Shown one piece after another: positions 19,769-28,752 of a DNA stretch of 64,000 nt. The stretch is from assembly GCF_009604385.1 (NCBI RefSeq), contig NZ_WEGJ01000027.1:1-64000 (forward strand). The letters are read 5' to 3'. The notes beneath the pieces were generated by a model. That model did not search any database. It had not been told where the DNA came from and saw only the letters and a list, made by a program, of their open reading frames with translations. Each line of letters opens with the position of its first letter. The stretch's first letter is position 1. The stretch is from Streptomyces smaragdinus (GTDB lineage: Bacteria; Actinomycetota; Actinomycetes; Streptomycetales; Streptomycetaceae). Both the position numbers and the translations under genes were made by a program.

Positions 19769-20587
19769 TCACGCGGCGCCGCCGAGCGGGGGCGCGGCGC
19801 GGCCGGGATAGCCGGGCGGAGGGTTGAGCCGCTGGCCGGGGAAGCCGCCCTTCTCGTACTTGAGCAGCTTCTCCGCCTTCTCCGGGTCGGTCTCGCCCAC
19901 TCCGTACGACGGGCAGAGCGCGGCGATGGGGCAGGCGCCGCAGGCGGGCTTGCGGGCGTGGCAGATGCGGCGGCCGTGGAAGATCACCCGGTGGGAGAGA
20001 TCCGTCCACTCCTTCCTGGGGAACATCCCGGCGACGGCGGCCTCGATCTTGTCGGGCTCGGTCTCGTCGGTCCACCGCCACCGGTCGCGCACCAGGCGCT
20101 GGAAGTGGGTGTCCACCGTGATCCCCGGGACGCCGAAGGCGTTCCCCAGCACGACGTTCGCCGTCTTGCGGCCCACTCCCGGCAGCGTGACGAGGTCCTT
20201 CAGGCGGCCGGGCACCTCGCCGCCGAAGTTGTCCCGCAGGGCCGCGGACAGACCTATGATCGAGCGGGTCTTGGCGCGGAAGAACCCGGTGGGGCGGATC
20301 AGCTCCTCCACCTCCTGCGGGTCCGCGGCGGCCAGGTCATCGGCGGTGGGGTACTTCGCGAAGAGCGCCGGCGTCGTCTGATTGACCCGCAGGTCGGTCG
20401 TCTGCGCGGACATCACCGTCGCCACGAGCAGCTGAAACGGGTTCTCGAAGTCGAGCTCCGGATGCGCGTACGGATACACCTCGCCCAGCTCGCGGTAGAT
20501 CCGCCGCGCCTGGCGCACCCGCCCCGTGAAGGTCGGCGCCACCTTGGCCCGCTTGATCACCGCCTTGGACCCGCTGCTGTTCGCCAT
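19769..20587 (-). CDS. nth: Endonuclease III (DNA glycosylase/AP lyase)
   Basis: 272-residue base-excision repair enzyme for oxidised pyrimidines. Helix-hairpin-helix LPGVGRKTANVVL carries the catalytic Lys, TVDTHFQR the catalytic Asp, and a C-x6-C-x2-C-x5-C cluster (CHARKPACGACPIAALC) binds [4Fe-4S]. Basic N-terminal extension of ~20 residues is usual in actinobacteria. Lies between the NUDIX gene and the glutamate decarboxylase region, as Rv3674c does relative to crp. Confidence 0.93.
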   Translation of the reverse strand: MANSSGSKAVIKRAKVAPTFTGRVRQARRIYRELGEVYPYAHPELDFENPFQLLVATVMSAQTTDLRVNQTTPALFAKYPTADDLAAADPQEVEELIRPTGFFRAKTRSIIGLSAALRDNFGGEVPGRLKDLVTLPGVGRKTANVVLGNAFGVPGITVDTHFQRLVRDRWRWTDETEPDKIEAAVAGMFPRKEWTDLSHRVIFHGRRICHARKPACGACPIAALCPSYGVGETDPEKAEKLLKYEKGGFPGQRLNPPPGYPGRAAPPLGGAA

Positions 20588-20764
20588 GCCTGCCAGCCTA
20601 CGGGGCGGGACCGACAGCCGGGGCGTGACCGGCAGGACGTCCGGCGGCCGCCGGCAGGCCGGTCACGCAACGGTGAGCCGCACGCGGGAGTCACCCGCCC
20701 GGCCCACCCCCCGGGCGTACGCCCCCACCCCCGCACACCATGGTGGCGACGAAAGGACGCGACC

Positions 20765-22147
20765 GTGGCCCTGCACCAGACCGACCTGGGGGCGGCGCAG
20801 CCGTTCGAAGACGTGTACGCGCTGCCCATCAGCGCCGCCGCGCTCCCCCGCTACCGGATCCCCGACAAGCCCGCCGATCCACGCGCCGTACGGGCGCTGA
20901 TCCGCGACGAGCTCGCCCTCGACGGAAACGCCTCGCAGAACCTCGCCACGTTCTGCACCACCTGGTCCGAGCCCGAGGTGCACGCGCTGATGGACCTGTG
21001 CCTCGACAAGAACATGATCGACAAGGACGAGTACCCGCAGACCGCCGAGCTCGAGTCCCGCTGCGTGCACATCCTCGCCGACCTCTGGCACTCCCCCGCC
21101 GGCCGCTCCGCCATGGGCTGCTCCACCACCGGCTCCAGCGAGGCGGCGATGCTCGGCGGGCTGGCGCTCAAGTGGCGCTGGCGGAAGCGCCGTCAGGAAG
21201 CGGGACAGCCGGCCGACCGCCCGAATCTCGTGTGCGGCCCCGTCCAGGTGTGCTGGGAGAAGTTCGCCCGCTACTTCGACGTCGAGCTGCGCCAGGTCCC
21301 CCTCGAGGCGGGCGCGACGGGCCTGCGCCCGCATCAGCTGCGGGACTACGTCGACGAGAACACCATCGGCGTCGTGGCCATCCTCGGCGTCACGTACACC
21401 TGCGACTACGAGCCCGTCCGGGAGATCGCCGCCGCACTCGACGCCCTCCAGGCCGACACGGGACTGGACGTCCCGGTGCACGTGGACGCGGCGAGCGGCG
21501 GCTTCGTCGCGCCGTTCCTCCACCCCGACCTGGAGTGGGACTTCCGCCTGGAACGGGTCGCGTCGATCAACGCCTCCGGACACAAGTACGGGATGGCCCC
21601 CCTCGGCGTCGGCTGGGCGGTGTGGCGGTCGGCCGAGCTGCTGCCGGAAGAGCTCGTGTTCAAGGTCAGCTACCTCGGCGGCGACATGCCGACGTTCGCC
21701 CTCAACTTCTCCCGCCCCGGCGGAGAGATCGTCGCCCAGTACTACAACTTCCTCCGCCTGGGCCGCGAGGGTTACCGCCGCATCTACGAGGCCGCCTCCG
21801 ACACGGCGCACGACCTGGCGCGGGAGATCGCCGGGATGGGCCCGTTCACCCTCCTGTACGACGGACGCGGCGCCCTCCCCGCCGTCTCGTACACGCTCAC
21901 CGACCCGGCGTCCGCCGGCTTCACGCTCTACGACGTGACCGACCAGCTGCGCCGCCGGGGGTGGCAGGTCCCGGCGTACCCGCTGCCGCCGGAGCGCCAG
22001 GAGACGGTGATCCAGCGGGTACTCGTCCGGCACGGCGTCAGCCGCGACACCATCGCGCTGCTCGCCCGGGACATCCGGGACGCGGTGGAGCGGCTGTCGG
22101 GCGGCGTGGGGACGGGGACGCCGGAGCAGTCCGGGTTCCACCACTGA
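20765..22147 (+). CDS. Glutamate decarboxylase, PLP-dependent
   Basis: 460 residues of the group II decarboxylase fold. MGCSTTGSSEA binds the PLP phosphate, HVDAASGGF carries the Asp that pairs with the pyridine nitrogen, and INASGHKYG holds the PLP lysine (~271). Converts glutamate to GABA, consuming a proton. GTG start at 20765. Not part of the conserved mycobacterial order here, so it is a lineage insertion between nth and crp. Confidence 0.92.
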   Translation: MALHQTDLGAAQPFEDVYALPISAAALPRYRIPDKPADPRAVRALIRDELALDGNASQNLATFCTTWSEPEVHALMDLCLDKNMIDKDEYPQTAELESRCVHILADLWHSPAGRSAMGCSTTGSSEAAMLGGLALKWRWRKRRQEAGQPADRPNLVCGPVQVCWEKFARYFDVELRQVPLEAGATGLRPHQLRDYVDENTIGVVAILGVTYTCDYEPVREIAAALDALQADTGLDVPVHVDAASGGFVAPFLHPDLEWDFRLERVASINASGHKYGMAPLGVGWAVWRSAELLPEELVFKVSYLGGDMPTFALNFSRPGGEIVAQYYNFLRLGREGYRRIYEAASDTAHDLAREIAGMGPFTLLYDGRGALPAVSYTLTDPASAGFTLYDVTDQLRRRGWQVPAYPLPPERQETVIQRVLVRHGVSRDTIALLARDIRDAVERLSGGVGTGTPEQSGFHH

Positions 22148-22351
22148 CGGCGGCGGGGCCGTGCCGATAGGGTGACGGGTGTTCGCCCAGAGCGGAACGG
22201 GGCTTTCGCGTCACCCGTACGGCCCCATTCTCCCCAGCTCCCACGGGGGTGTTGGCCACCCGACCGGACCAACCTCGACCCGGCGTATCGGGGCCGGTCA
22301 GCGGCCAATCGGACCCCTGACGCACGATCCGGTCCCCCGATACGTCAAACT

Positions 22352-22366
22352 TGTGATTGATCGCAC
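22352..22366 (+). promoter_or_regulatory. Crp-box-like site upstream of crp
   Basis: TGTGATTGATCGCAC, centred 86 bp upstream of the crp start, resembles the actinobacterial Crp site (GTG-N6-GNCAC) with one mismatch. Possible autoregulation; inferred by eye only. Confidence 0.35.
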
Positions 22367-22444
22367 TGTTTTACTGTCCGGCATCATGGAGACCACACCG
22401 CAAGGTCGAAAGGTCGCCTGGGCATGTCGACAAGGAGAGAACTC

Positions 22445-23119
22445 GTGGACGACGTTCTGCGGCGCGCCCCGCTTTTCGCGGCGCTCGACGACGAGCAGGC
22501 CGGTGAGCTTCGCGCTTCCATGACGGAGGTCACGCTCGCGCGCGGCGACTCGCTGTTCCACGAGGGCGACCCCGGGGACCGGCTCTATGTGGTCACCGAG
22601 GGCAAGGTGAAGCTCCACCGCACCTCCCCCGACGGGCGGGAGAACATGCTGGCGGTGCTCGGGCCCGGTGAGCTGATCGGCGAGCTGTCGCTGTTTGACC
22701 CGGGGCCGCGTACGGCTACGGCTACGGCGCTCACGGAGTGCAAGCTGCTGGGCCTGGGGCACAGCGACCTGCAGCCGTGGCTGAACGCACGGCCCGAGGT
22801 GGCCGCGGCCCTGCTGCGCGCGGTGGCCCGGCGGCTGCGGCGGACCAACGATCAGATGTCCGACCTGGTCTTCTCCGATGTTCCCGGGCGGGTGGCGCGG
22901 GCGCTGCTCGATCTTTCGCGGCGCTTCGGTGTGCAGGCGGAGGAGGGCATCCATGTGGTGCATGACCTGACCCAGGAGGAGCTGGCTCAGTTGGTGGGGG
23001 CTTCTCGGGAGACGGTCAACAAGGCGCTGGCGGACTTCGCGTCGCGTGGGTGGCTTCGGCTGGAGGCTCGTGCGGTGATCCTTCTGGACGTCGAGCGGTT
23101 GGCGAAGCGGTCGCGCTGA
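22445..23119 (+). CDS. crp: Crp/Fnr family transcriptional regulator
   Basis: 224-residue cAMP receptor protein. Cyclic-nucleotide domain at ~10-125 (FHEGDPGDRLYVV, GPGELIGELSLFDPGPRTATATA), then a winged helix with recognition segment LTQEELAQLVGASRETVNKAL. Nearly identical, from memory, to S. coelicolor Crp, a global regulator of germination and secondary metabolism. Start is the GTG at 22445, six bases after AAGGAGA. Same position as Rv3676. Confidence 0.95.
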   Translation: MDDVLRRAPLFAALDDEQAGELRASMTEVTLARGDSLFHEGDPGDRLYVVTEGKVKLHRTSPDGRENMLAVLGPGELIGELSLFDPGPRTATATALTECKLLGLGHSDLQPWLNARPEVAAALLRAVARRLRRTNDQMSDLVFSDVPGRVARALLDLSRRFGVQAEEGIHVVHDLTQEELAQLVGASRETVNKALADFASRGWLRLEARAVILLDVERLAKRSR

Positions 23120-23189
23120 GGTCTTGCTGTTGCGTCGGCCTGCGGCCGGTGCCGGGGTGCGCCGCCGTCGCGTTGTGGGTCGGGGCCGC

Positions 23190-23264
23190 CCGACACACCT
23201 GTGCGCGTACTGCCGCGTCGTGGTCCATTTGGGAGCGTTTCCCGTACGCGCACAGGTGTGTCGG
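23190..23264. repeat. 21-bp perfect inverted repeat between convergent crp and MBL genes
   Basis: CCGACACACCTGTGCGCGTA (followed by C) at 23190-23210 is repeated in perfect inversion at 23244-23264 around a 33-nt spacer. It sits at the convergence of two genes and could be a bidirectional terminator. The long loop and exact 21-bp arms are unusual for one. Confidence 0.8.
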
Positions 23265-23308
23265 ACGTCCCCTTGCTTTCGTCGGCGGCTTCCTGTTTGC
23301 GTCGGGTC

Positions 23309-24139
23309 CTAAACCAGGCCGTGTTCCCGCAGGTATTCCATCTGCGCCCGTACCGACAGTTCCGCTGCCGGCCACAGTGCGCGGTTCACGTCCGCGTATA
23401 CGTGGGCTACCACCGCCTCCGGCGTGAGGTGGCCTGCCTCCATCGCCGTCTCCACCTGTGCCAGCCTGTGCGCCCGGTGGGCCAGGTAGTACTCCACCGC
23501 GCCCTGGGCGTCGCCCAGGACCGGGCCGTGGCCCGGGAGGACCGTGTGGACGCCGTCGTCGGTCGTGAGCGAGCGCAGGCGGCGCAGGGAGTCCAGGTAG
23601 TCGCCCAGGCGGCCGTCGGGGTGGGCCACCATCGTCGTCCCCCGGCCCAGGACCGTGTCCCCCGTGAGGACCGCGCCGTCGGCGGGGAGCTGGAAGCACA
23701 GGGAGTCCGACGTGTGGCCCGGCGTCGACACGATCAGCAGCTCCAGGCCGCCGACCCGCACCACGTTCCCCGGTGTCAGGCCCTCGTCGCCCAGACGCAG
23801 CGCCGGGTCCAGGGCCCGTACGTGTGTTCCCGTGAGCTCGGCGAACCGTGCCGCGCCCTCCGCGTGGTCCGCGTGGCCGTGCGTGAGCAGGGTGAGCGCG
23901 ACCCGCTTCCCGAGGCGTTCGGTGGCCGCCACGATCTCCCGGAGGTGCCCCTCGTCGTCCGGTCCGGGGTCGACGACGACCGCGAGGTCCGAGTCGGGCT
24001 CGCCGAGGATCCAGGTGTTGGTGCCGTCCAGCGTCATCGGCGAGGGGTTCGGCGCCAGCACGCAGTACGCGCGGTCGGTGGCCCGCCCGGTCAATGAGCC
24101 GCCGCGCGGGCGGCCGGGGAGCGGGGAGGCGTCCGTCAT
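23309..24139 (-). CDS. Metallo-beta-lactamase fold hydrolase
   Basis: 276 residues with the metal-binding HGHADH motif, STPGHTSDSLC, TGDTVLG and PGHGP. This is a glyoxalase II/LACTB2-like MBL hydrolase, equivalent by position to Rv3677c. Starts at the ATG overlapping the NUDIX stop (ATGA). Substrate unknown; LACTB2 relatives are RNases or thioesterases. Confidence 0.85.
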   Translation of the reverse strand: MTDASPLPGRPRGGSLTGRATDRAYCVLAPNPSPMTLDGTNTWILGEPDSDLAVVVDPGPDDEGHLREIVAATERLGKRVALTLLTHGHADHAEGAARFAELTGTHVRALDPALRLGDEGLTPGNVVRVGGLELLIVSTPGHTSDSLCFQLPADGAVLTGDTVLGRGTTMVAHPDGRLGDYLDSLRRLRSLTTDDGVHTVLPGHGPVLGDAQGAVEYYLAHRAHRLAQVETAMEAGHLTPEAVVAHVYADVNRALWPAAELSVRAQMEYLREHGLV

Positions 24140-24975
24140 GAGCCGATCCTCTTGGTGAACTCCTCGTGGCCGGGCCACGTCAGCTCCAGTTGCCCGTCCA
24201 CCATCGCCGCCCTCGCGATCACGGGCGCCAGCTCCCGCGCGGGAGCGGCGGCGAGCGCCGCGTCGGGGGTCGCGTACGCCGTGAGGTCCCGCAGCATCGC
24301 GATGGTCGGCGGCATCATCAGCAGCTCGCCCCGGTCGTAGCCGGCGCAGGCGTCCGCGGGAGCGGCCCACACCGTACGGTCGGCCTCCGTGGAGGCGTTA
24401 CGGGTCCGCTGGCCCTCCGGCAGCGCGGCGACGAAGAACCACGTGTCGTACCGCCGCCGCTCGAACTCCGGCGTGATCCAGCGCGCCCACGCCCCCAGCA
24501 GATCCGACCGCAGCACCAGCCCCCGCCGCGCCAGGAAGTCCGCGAAGGACAGCTCACGGGCCACCAGCGCCGCCCGGTCCGCCTCCCAGTCCTCCCCCGT
24601 GGTGTCCGCGACGACCTCGTCCGCCGACGGCCCGGCCAGCAGCACGCCGGCCTCCTCGAACGTCTCCCGCACGGCGGCGCACACCACGGCCTGCGCCTCC
24701 GCCTCGGTGTCCACCCCCAGCCGCCCGGCCCACGCGGCGAGCGACGGCCCCGCCCAGCCCACGGCCCGCTCGTCACGGTCGTCGACGCTGCCCCCCGGAT
24801 AGGCGTACGCGCCGCCCGCGAAGGCCATCGACGCGCGGCGCCGCAGCAGGTAGACGTCGAGGCCGGGACGCAGCAGCAGCACGGTCGACGCGCGCCTCGG
24901 CACGACGGGCGTCAGTTCGCCGCGCGCCAGGGCGCGGATCCGGTCGGGCCACTCGGGCGGATACCACTGGGACAT
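24136..24975 (-). CDS. NUDIX hydrolase, NUDT19-like
   Basis: 279 residues. The NUDIX box is split: GGSVDDRDE, then a ~35-residue insertion, then CAAVRETFEEAGVLL with the metal-binding Glu pair. This insertion between halves is seen in NUDT19/RP2p-like proteins, some of which hydrolyse CoA esters. Translationally coupled to the MBL hydrolase by an ATGA overlap, suggesting a joint acyl-CoA or nucleotide clean-up task. Confidence 0.75.
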   Translation of the reverse strand: MSQWYPPEWPDRIRALARGELTPVVPRRASTVLLLRPGLDVYLLRRRASMAFAGGAYAYPGGSVDDRDERAVGWAGPSLAAWAGRLGVDTEAEAQAVVCAAVRETFEEAGVLLAGPSADEVVADTTGEDWEADRAALVARELSFADFLARRGLVLRSDLLGAWARWITPEFERRRYDTWFFVAALPEGQRTRNASTEADRTVWAAPADACAGYDRGELLMMPPTIAMLRDLTAYATPDAALAAAPARELAPVIARAAMVDGQLELTWPGHEEFTKRIGS

Positions 24976-25041
24976 GGCCGGATGCTACGTCGAACCGAGC
25001 GGATGTACGAGAGGGGATCATCCGACCCCCTCCCGTACGGC

Positions 25042-25509
25042 TCAGTCCTCGACCTCGACCTGGAACTCGACCTCGACCGGCGCGTCGATCGGCAGCACCG
25101 CGACGCCCACCGCCGAACGGGCGTGCACACCCTTCTCGCCGAACACCTGACCGACGAGCTCGCTGGCGCCGTTGACGACGGCCGGCTGCCCGGTGAAGTC
25201 GGGCGCGGAGGCGACGAAGCCGACGACCTTCACGACCCGCTTGACCTTGTCCAGATCACCGACGACGGACTTCACGGCCGCCAGGGCGTTCAGCGCGCAC
25301 CGGGCGGCGAGCTCCCTGGCCTCCTCCGGCGTGACCTCGGCGCCGACCTTGCCGGTGACGGGCAGCTTGCCGTCGACCATGGGGAGCTGGCCGGAGGTGT
25401 ACACGTAGTTACCGGTGCGCAGCGCCGGCACGTACGACGCCAGCGGCGGCACCACGTCGGGCAGCTCCAGCCCCAGCTCCGCGAGGCGGGCCTCGATCGC
25501 GCCGCTCAC
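25042..25509 (-). CDS. RidA/YjgF family protein
   Basis: 155-residue member of the RidA-like family (YVYTSGQLPMVDGKLP, AARCALNALAAVKSVVGDL, FQVEVED end). Classical RidA hydrolyses reactive enamine/imine intermediates. The catalytic Arg region reads PDFTGQPAVVNGASELVGQVF, where canonical RidA has an Arg, so this belongs to a divergent subgroup. GTG start overlaps the DUF4177 stop (GTGA). Position equals Rv3678c. Confidence 0.8.
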   Translation of the reverse strand: MSGAIEARLAELGLELPDVVPPLASYVPALRTGNYVYTSGQLPMVDGKLPVTGKVGAEVTPEEARELAARCALNALAAVKSVVGDLDKVKRVVKVVGFVASAPDFTGQPAVVNGASELVGQVFGEKGVHARSAVGVAVLPIDAPVEVEFQVEVED

Positions 25510-25667
25510 GCCTTCTCCCGCTTCAGATACGCCACCAGCTGCTCCGGGTTGTTCGGCCCGGGCACGACCTGGACGAGCTCCCAGCCGTCCTCGCCCCACG
25601 TGTCCAGAATCTGCTTCGTCGCGTGCACCAGAAGGGGCACCGTCGCGTACTCGAACTTCGTCGTCAT
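25506..25667 (-). CDS. DUF4177 protein (53 aa)
   Basis: Small frame reading MTTKFEYATVPLLVHATKQI through WGEDGWELVQVVPGP, the hallmark of DUF4177 (aromatic-rich WE(L/F)V core). Its TGA overlaps the GTG of the RidA gene, so both are translated from one message. Function unknown. Confidence 0.8.
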   Translation of the reverse strand: MTTKFEYATVPLLVHATKQILDTWGEDGWELVQVVPGPNNPEQLVAYLKREKA

Positions 25668-25761
25668 GCCGCGACTTTACGACAGCCCCGCCCGCCCCAC
25701 CCCGCGGCCGTCCCCAGGGTGCCGTCCCCGGTTCCCGGCGCGAGGAATTAGGCTCGAACGC

Positions 25762-26736
25762 GTGAGGCTCCATGTGGTCAGCGGCAAGGGCGGGACCGGC
25801 AAGACCACGGTCGCCGCGGCCCTCGCCCTGGCCCTCGCCGACGAGGGACGCAGGACGCTCCTCGTCGAGGTCGAGGGCCGGCAGGGCATAGCGCAGCTCT
25901 TCGAGACGGAGGCGCTGCCGTACGAGGAACGACGGATCGCCGTCGCACCGGGCGGGGGCGAGGTGTACGCCCTGGCGATCGACGCCGAGCAGGCGCTCCT
26001 GGACTATCTGCAGATGTTCTACAAGCTCGGCGGCGCGGGCCGGGCGCTCAACAAGCTCGGCGCGATCGACTTCGCCACCACCATCGCCCCCGGCCTGCGC
26101 GACGTCCTGCTGACGGGCAAGGCCTGCGAGGCCGTCCGGCGAAGGCGGAAGAACGGCGGCTTCGTGTACGACGCGGTGGTGATGGACGCCCCGCCCACCG
26201 GCCGCATCACCCGCTTCCTCGCGGTGAACGACGAGGTGGCGGGCCTGGCCCGGATGGGCCCCATACACAAGCAGGCGCAGTCCGTGATGCGGGTGATCAA
26301 GTCCAGCGAGACCGCCGTCCACCTGGTCACCCTGCTCGAGGAGATGCCCGTCCAGGAGACCGTGGACGGCGTCGCGGAGCTACGGGGGGCCGGCCTCCCC
26401 GTGGGGTCCGTCGTCGTGAACATGGTCCGCCCCGCGCTGCTCGACGAGGACGCCCTCGCGGAGGCCGCCGCCGACCGCGACGCGGTGGCCCGCGCGCTGG
26501 CCCGCGCGGGGCTGGGCGGCGCGAGCCGGGGCGCGCGCGCCGGTCAGCTGGTCGGCCCGCTGCTGGAGCAGGCGCGCGAGCACGCCGCCCGGCTGGAGCT
26601 GGAGCGCGCCGGACGAGCGGAGATCACCGGCCTGGGGCTGCCCGTACCGGAGCTGCCGCTGCTGGCGGACGGGGTGGATCTGGCGGGGCTGTACACACTG
26701 GCGGGCGAGCTGAGGAAGCAGTGGACGACGACATGA
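25762..26736 (+). CDS. ArsA-family anion-transport ATPase, first of a pair
   Basis: 324 residues. Deviant P-loop SGKGGTGKTTVAAAL (residues 7-21) and switch-like MDAPPTGRITRFL place it in the ArsA/Get3 group of SIMIBI ATPases. Equivalent by position to Rv3679, which works with Rv3680 and has been linked to envelope stress and glycerol toxicity. It lacks the cysteines of true arsenite pumps. GTG start at 25762. Confidence 0.85.
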   Translation: MRLHVVSGKGGTGKTTVAAALALALADEGRRTLLVEVEGRQGIAQLFETEALPYEERRIAVAPGGGEVYALAIDAEQALLDYLQMFYKLGGAGRALNKLGAIDFATTIAPGLRDVLLTGKACEAVRRRRKNGGFVYDAVVMDAPPTGRITRFLAVNDEVAGLARMGPIHKQAQSVMRVIKSSETAVHLVTLLEEMPVQETVDGVAELRGAGLPVGSVVVNMVRPALLDEDALAEAAADRDAVARALARAGLGGASRGARAGQLVGPLLEQAREHAARLELERAGRAEITGLGLPVPELPLLADGVDLAGLYTLAGELRKQWTTT

Positions 26737-28031
26737 CCCTGGAGACGGCCCCGCGGCTCGGCATCGACGCGCTCCTGGACGACCCGAAGACCCGGATCGT
26801 GGTGTGCTGCGGCTCCGGCGGGGTCGGCAAGACGACGACCGCGGCGGCGCTGGGCGTACGGGCGGCCGAGCGGGGGCGGCGGGTCGTGGTGCTGACGATC
26901 GACCCGGCGCGGCGGCTGGCGCAGTCCATGGGCATCGCGTCGCTCGACAACGTCCCGCGGCCCGTGCAGGGCGTCGAGGGCGAGCTGCACGCCATGATGC
27001 TCGACATGAAGCGGACCTTCGACGAGATCGTCGAGGCGCACGCCGACCCCGCCCGCGCGGCGGCGATCCTGGCGAACCCCTTCTACCAGTCGCTGTCCGC
27101 GGGCTTCGCCGGCACGCAGGAGTACATGGCGATGGAGAAGCTGGGGCAGCTTCGGGCGCGCGACGAGTGGGACCTGATCGTCGTCGACACCCCGCCGAGC
27201 CGCTCCGCGCTGGACTTCCTGGACGCGCCGGGGCGGCTCGGGTCGTTCCTCGACGGGCGCTTCATCCGGGTGCTGATGGCGCCGGCGCGGGTGGGGGGCC
27301 GGGCGGGGATGAAGTTCCTCAACGTGGGGATGTCGCTGTTCACCGGGACGCTCAGCAAGCTGCTGGGAGGCGAGCTGCTGCGGGACGTGCAGACGTTCGT
27401 GGCGGCGATGGACTCGATGTTCGGCGGCTTCCGTACGCGGGCGGACGCCACGTACCGGCTGCTGCAGGCCCCGGGGACGGCGTTCCTGGTGGTGGCGGCG
27501 CCCGAGCGGGACGCGCTGCGGGAGGCGGCGTACTTCGTGGAGCGGCTGAAGGCCGACCGGATGCCCCTCGCGGGGCTCGTCCTGAACCGCGTGCACACCA
27601 GCGGCGCGGCGCGGCTGAGCGCCGAGCGGGCGCTGGCGGCGGCGGAGAGCCTGGAGGAGCTCGAGCCGGACGCGGGTGTTCACGAAAATCATGAAAATCA
27701 TGGCGCGTCCGGCATTGTCGATCGTGAAGACGGGCAGTCCTCTTCTCGGACCGCTTCCTCTCCCGACCCCGGCTCCCCCGCCGGCCCCGCGGTCCCGACC
27801 AGCACGGCCGGACAGCCCGCGGGCGCCGGTGCCGAGCGACTGACCGCCGCTCTGCTCCGTCTGCACGCGGAACGCATGCAGGTGCTCGCGCGCGAGCGCC
27901 GTACGAGGGACCGCTTCGCCGCGCTGCACCCCGAGGTGCCGGTCGCGGAGGTGGCGGCGCTCCCCGGCGACGTCCACGACCTCGCGGGGCTGCGCGACAT
28001 CGCGCGCCGACTGGCCGAGGCCAGGCCGTAG
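26721..28031 (+). CDS. ArsA-family anion-transport ATPase, second of a pair
   Basis: 436 residues with P-loop CCGSGGVGKTTTAAAL (~30-45), switch DPARRLAQSMG and VVDTPPSRSALDFL. Residues ~325-375 are a Ser/Pro/Gly-rich, poorly conserved insert (HENHENHGASG onward) whose DNA is also less GC-rich than the surroundings. The GTG at 26721 follows GAGGAAGCA, while an ATG at 26733 gives an ATGA overlap. Counterpart of Rv3680, beside the WhiB gene as in mycobacteria. Confidence 0.85.
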   Translation: MDDDMTLETAPRLGIDALLDDPKTRIVVCCGSGGVGKTTTAAALGVRAAERGRRVVVLTIDPARRLAQSMGIASLDNVPRPVQGVEGELHAMMLDMKRTFDEIVEAHADPARAAAILANPFYQSLSAGFAGTQEYMAMEKLGQLRARDEWDLIVVDTPPSRSALDFLDAPGRLGSFLDGRFIRVLMAPARVGGRAGMKFLNVGMSLFTGTLSKLLGGELLRDVQTFVAAMDSMFGGFRTRADATYRLLQAPGTAFLVVAAPERDALREAAYFVERLKADRMPLAGLVLNRVHTSGAARLSAERALAAAESLEELEPDAGVHENHENHGASGIVDREDGQSSSRTASSPDPGSPAGPAVPTSTAGQPAGAGAERLTAALLRLHAERMQVLARERRTRDRFAALHPEVPVAEVAALPGDVHDLAGLRDIARRLAEARP

Positions 28032-28039
28032 GGCGCGGG

Positions 28040-28369
28040 TCAGCTCGCCGCGGCCGCGTACTCCTGCTCGTCCGCGGGCAGCAGGCCCGCCGACCGCTCG
28101 TACTCCAGCTTCGCCGTCTCCAGCAGCCGGCGCCACGAGGTGACGGTCGGCCTGCGGCGCAGCAGAGCGCGCCGCTCGCGCTCCGTCATTCCGCCCCAGA
28201 CCCCGAACTCCACCCGGTTGTCGAGGGCGTCGGCGAGGCACTCCGTGCGCACCGGACATCCGGTGCATACCGCCTTCGCCCTGTTCTGCGCCGCTCCCTG
28301 GACGAACAGTTCGTCCGGATCAGTGGTGCGGCACGCTGCCTGTGCACTCCAGTCGGTAACCCAGCTCAT
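28040..28369 (-). CDS. wblA: WhiB-like iron-sulfur regulator WblA
   Basis: 109 residues. Four cysteines (C13, C35, C38, C44) bind a [4Fe-4S] cluster, followed by the GVWGG turn and a basic C-terminus (RALLRRRP). Sequence and context match S. coelicolor WblA, a global developmental regulator that promotes aerial-hypha maturation and restrains antibiotic production; M. tuberculosis WhiB4 (Rv3681c) holds the same position. The MSWV start at 28369 fits known WblA length; an upstream in-frame ATG would add 19 residues. Confidence 0.93.
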   Translation of the reverse strand: MSWVTDWSAQAACRTTDPDELFVQGAAQNRAKAVCTGCPVRTECLADALDNRVEFGVWGGMTERERRALLRRRPTVTSWRRLLETAKLEYERSAGLLPADEQEYAAAAS

Positions 28370-28752
28370 GCTGGCGCCGTCCTCTCCCGAATTGAGGCTC
28401 CCCCACGGCGGCATCGGCATATTCACCGTTGCCAGTTGAGGACGTTACGGAAGGACAGCAGGGCGCAACACCCCCTGCGGGCCCAATCTTGAATGGCCCG
28501 AACGGACTATGCGTACGCGGCAGATCACCCACGGGAGTGAGCGCTCGACATACCGGACCATCAGGCTATTTCCCAACGGATCACCGGGGAGCAATGGGGC
28601 GTGGGCCATCACAGGCCATCAAAGCGGTCAGGTCTAATCACCCACAGGAGTGACGACACGGTTGATACGGAGACGTACTCCTGATACAGCCAGGAGCAGC
28701 GTAAGCGAACAGACGGGCGGCTGTCCGCCGAATGAGAAGTTAGGGTGGGCGC
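28370..28752. promoter_or_regulatory. Divergent wblA/PBP promoter region with paired 17-bp repeats
   Basis: 383 bp between divergent genes. The motif ATCACCCAC(G/A)GGAGTGA occurs at 28524-28540 and 28637-28653 in the same orientation, 113 bp apart. Each copy has TCAC...GTGA dyad ends, so both look like sites for one regulator controlling wblA, the PBP gene or both. Regulator unknown; TCACC and AGTGA are BldD-type half motifs but with outward arrangement. No gene seen. Confidence 0.5.
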
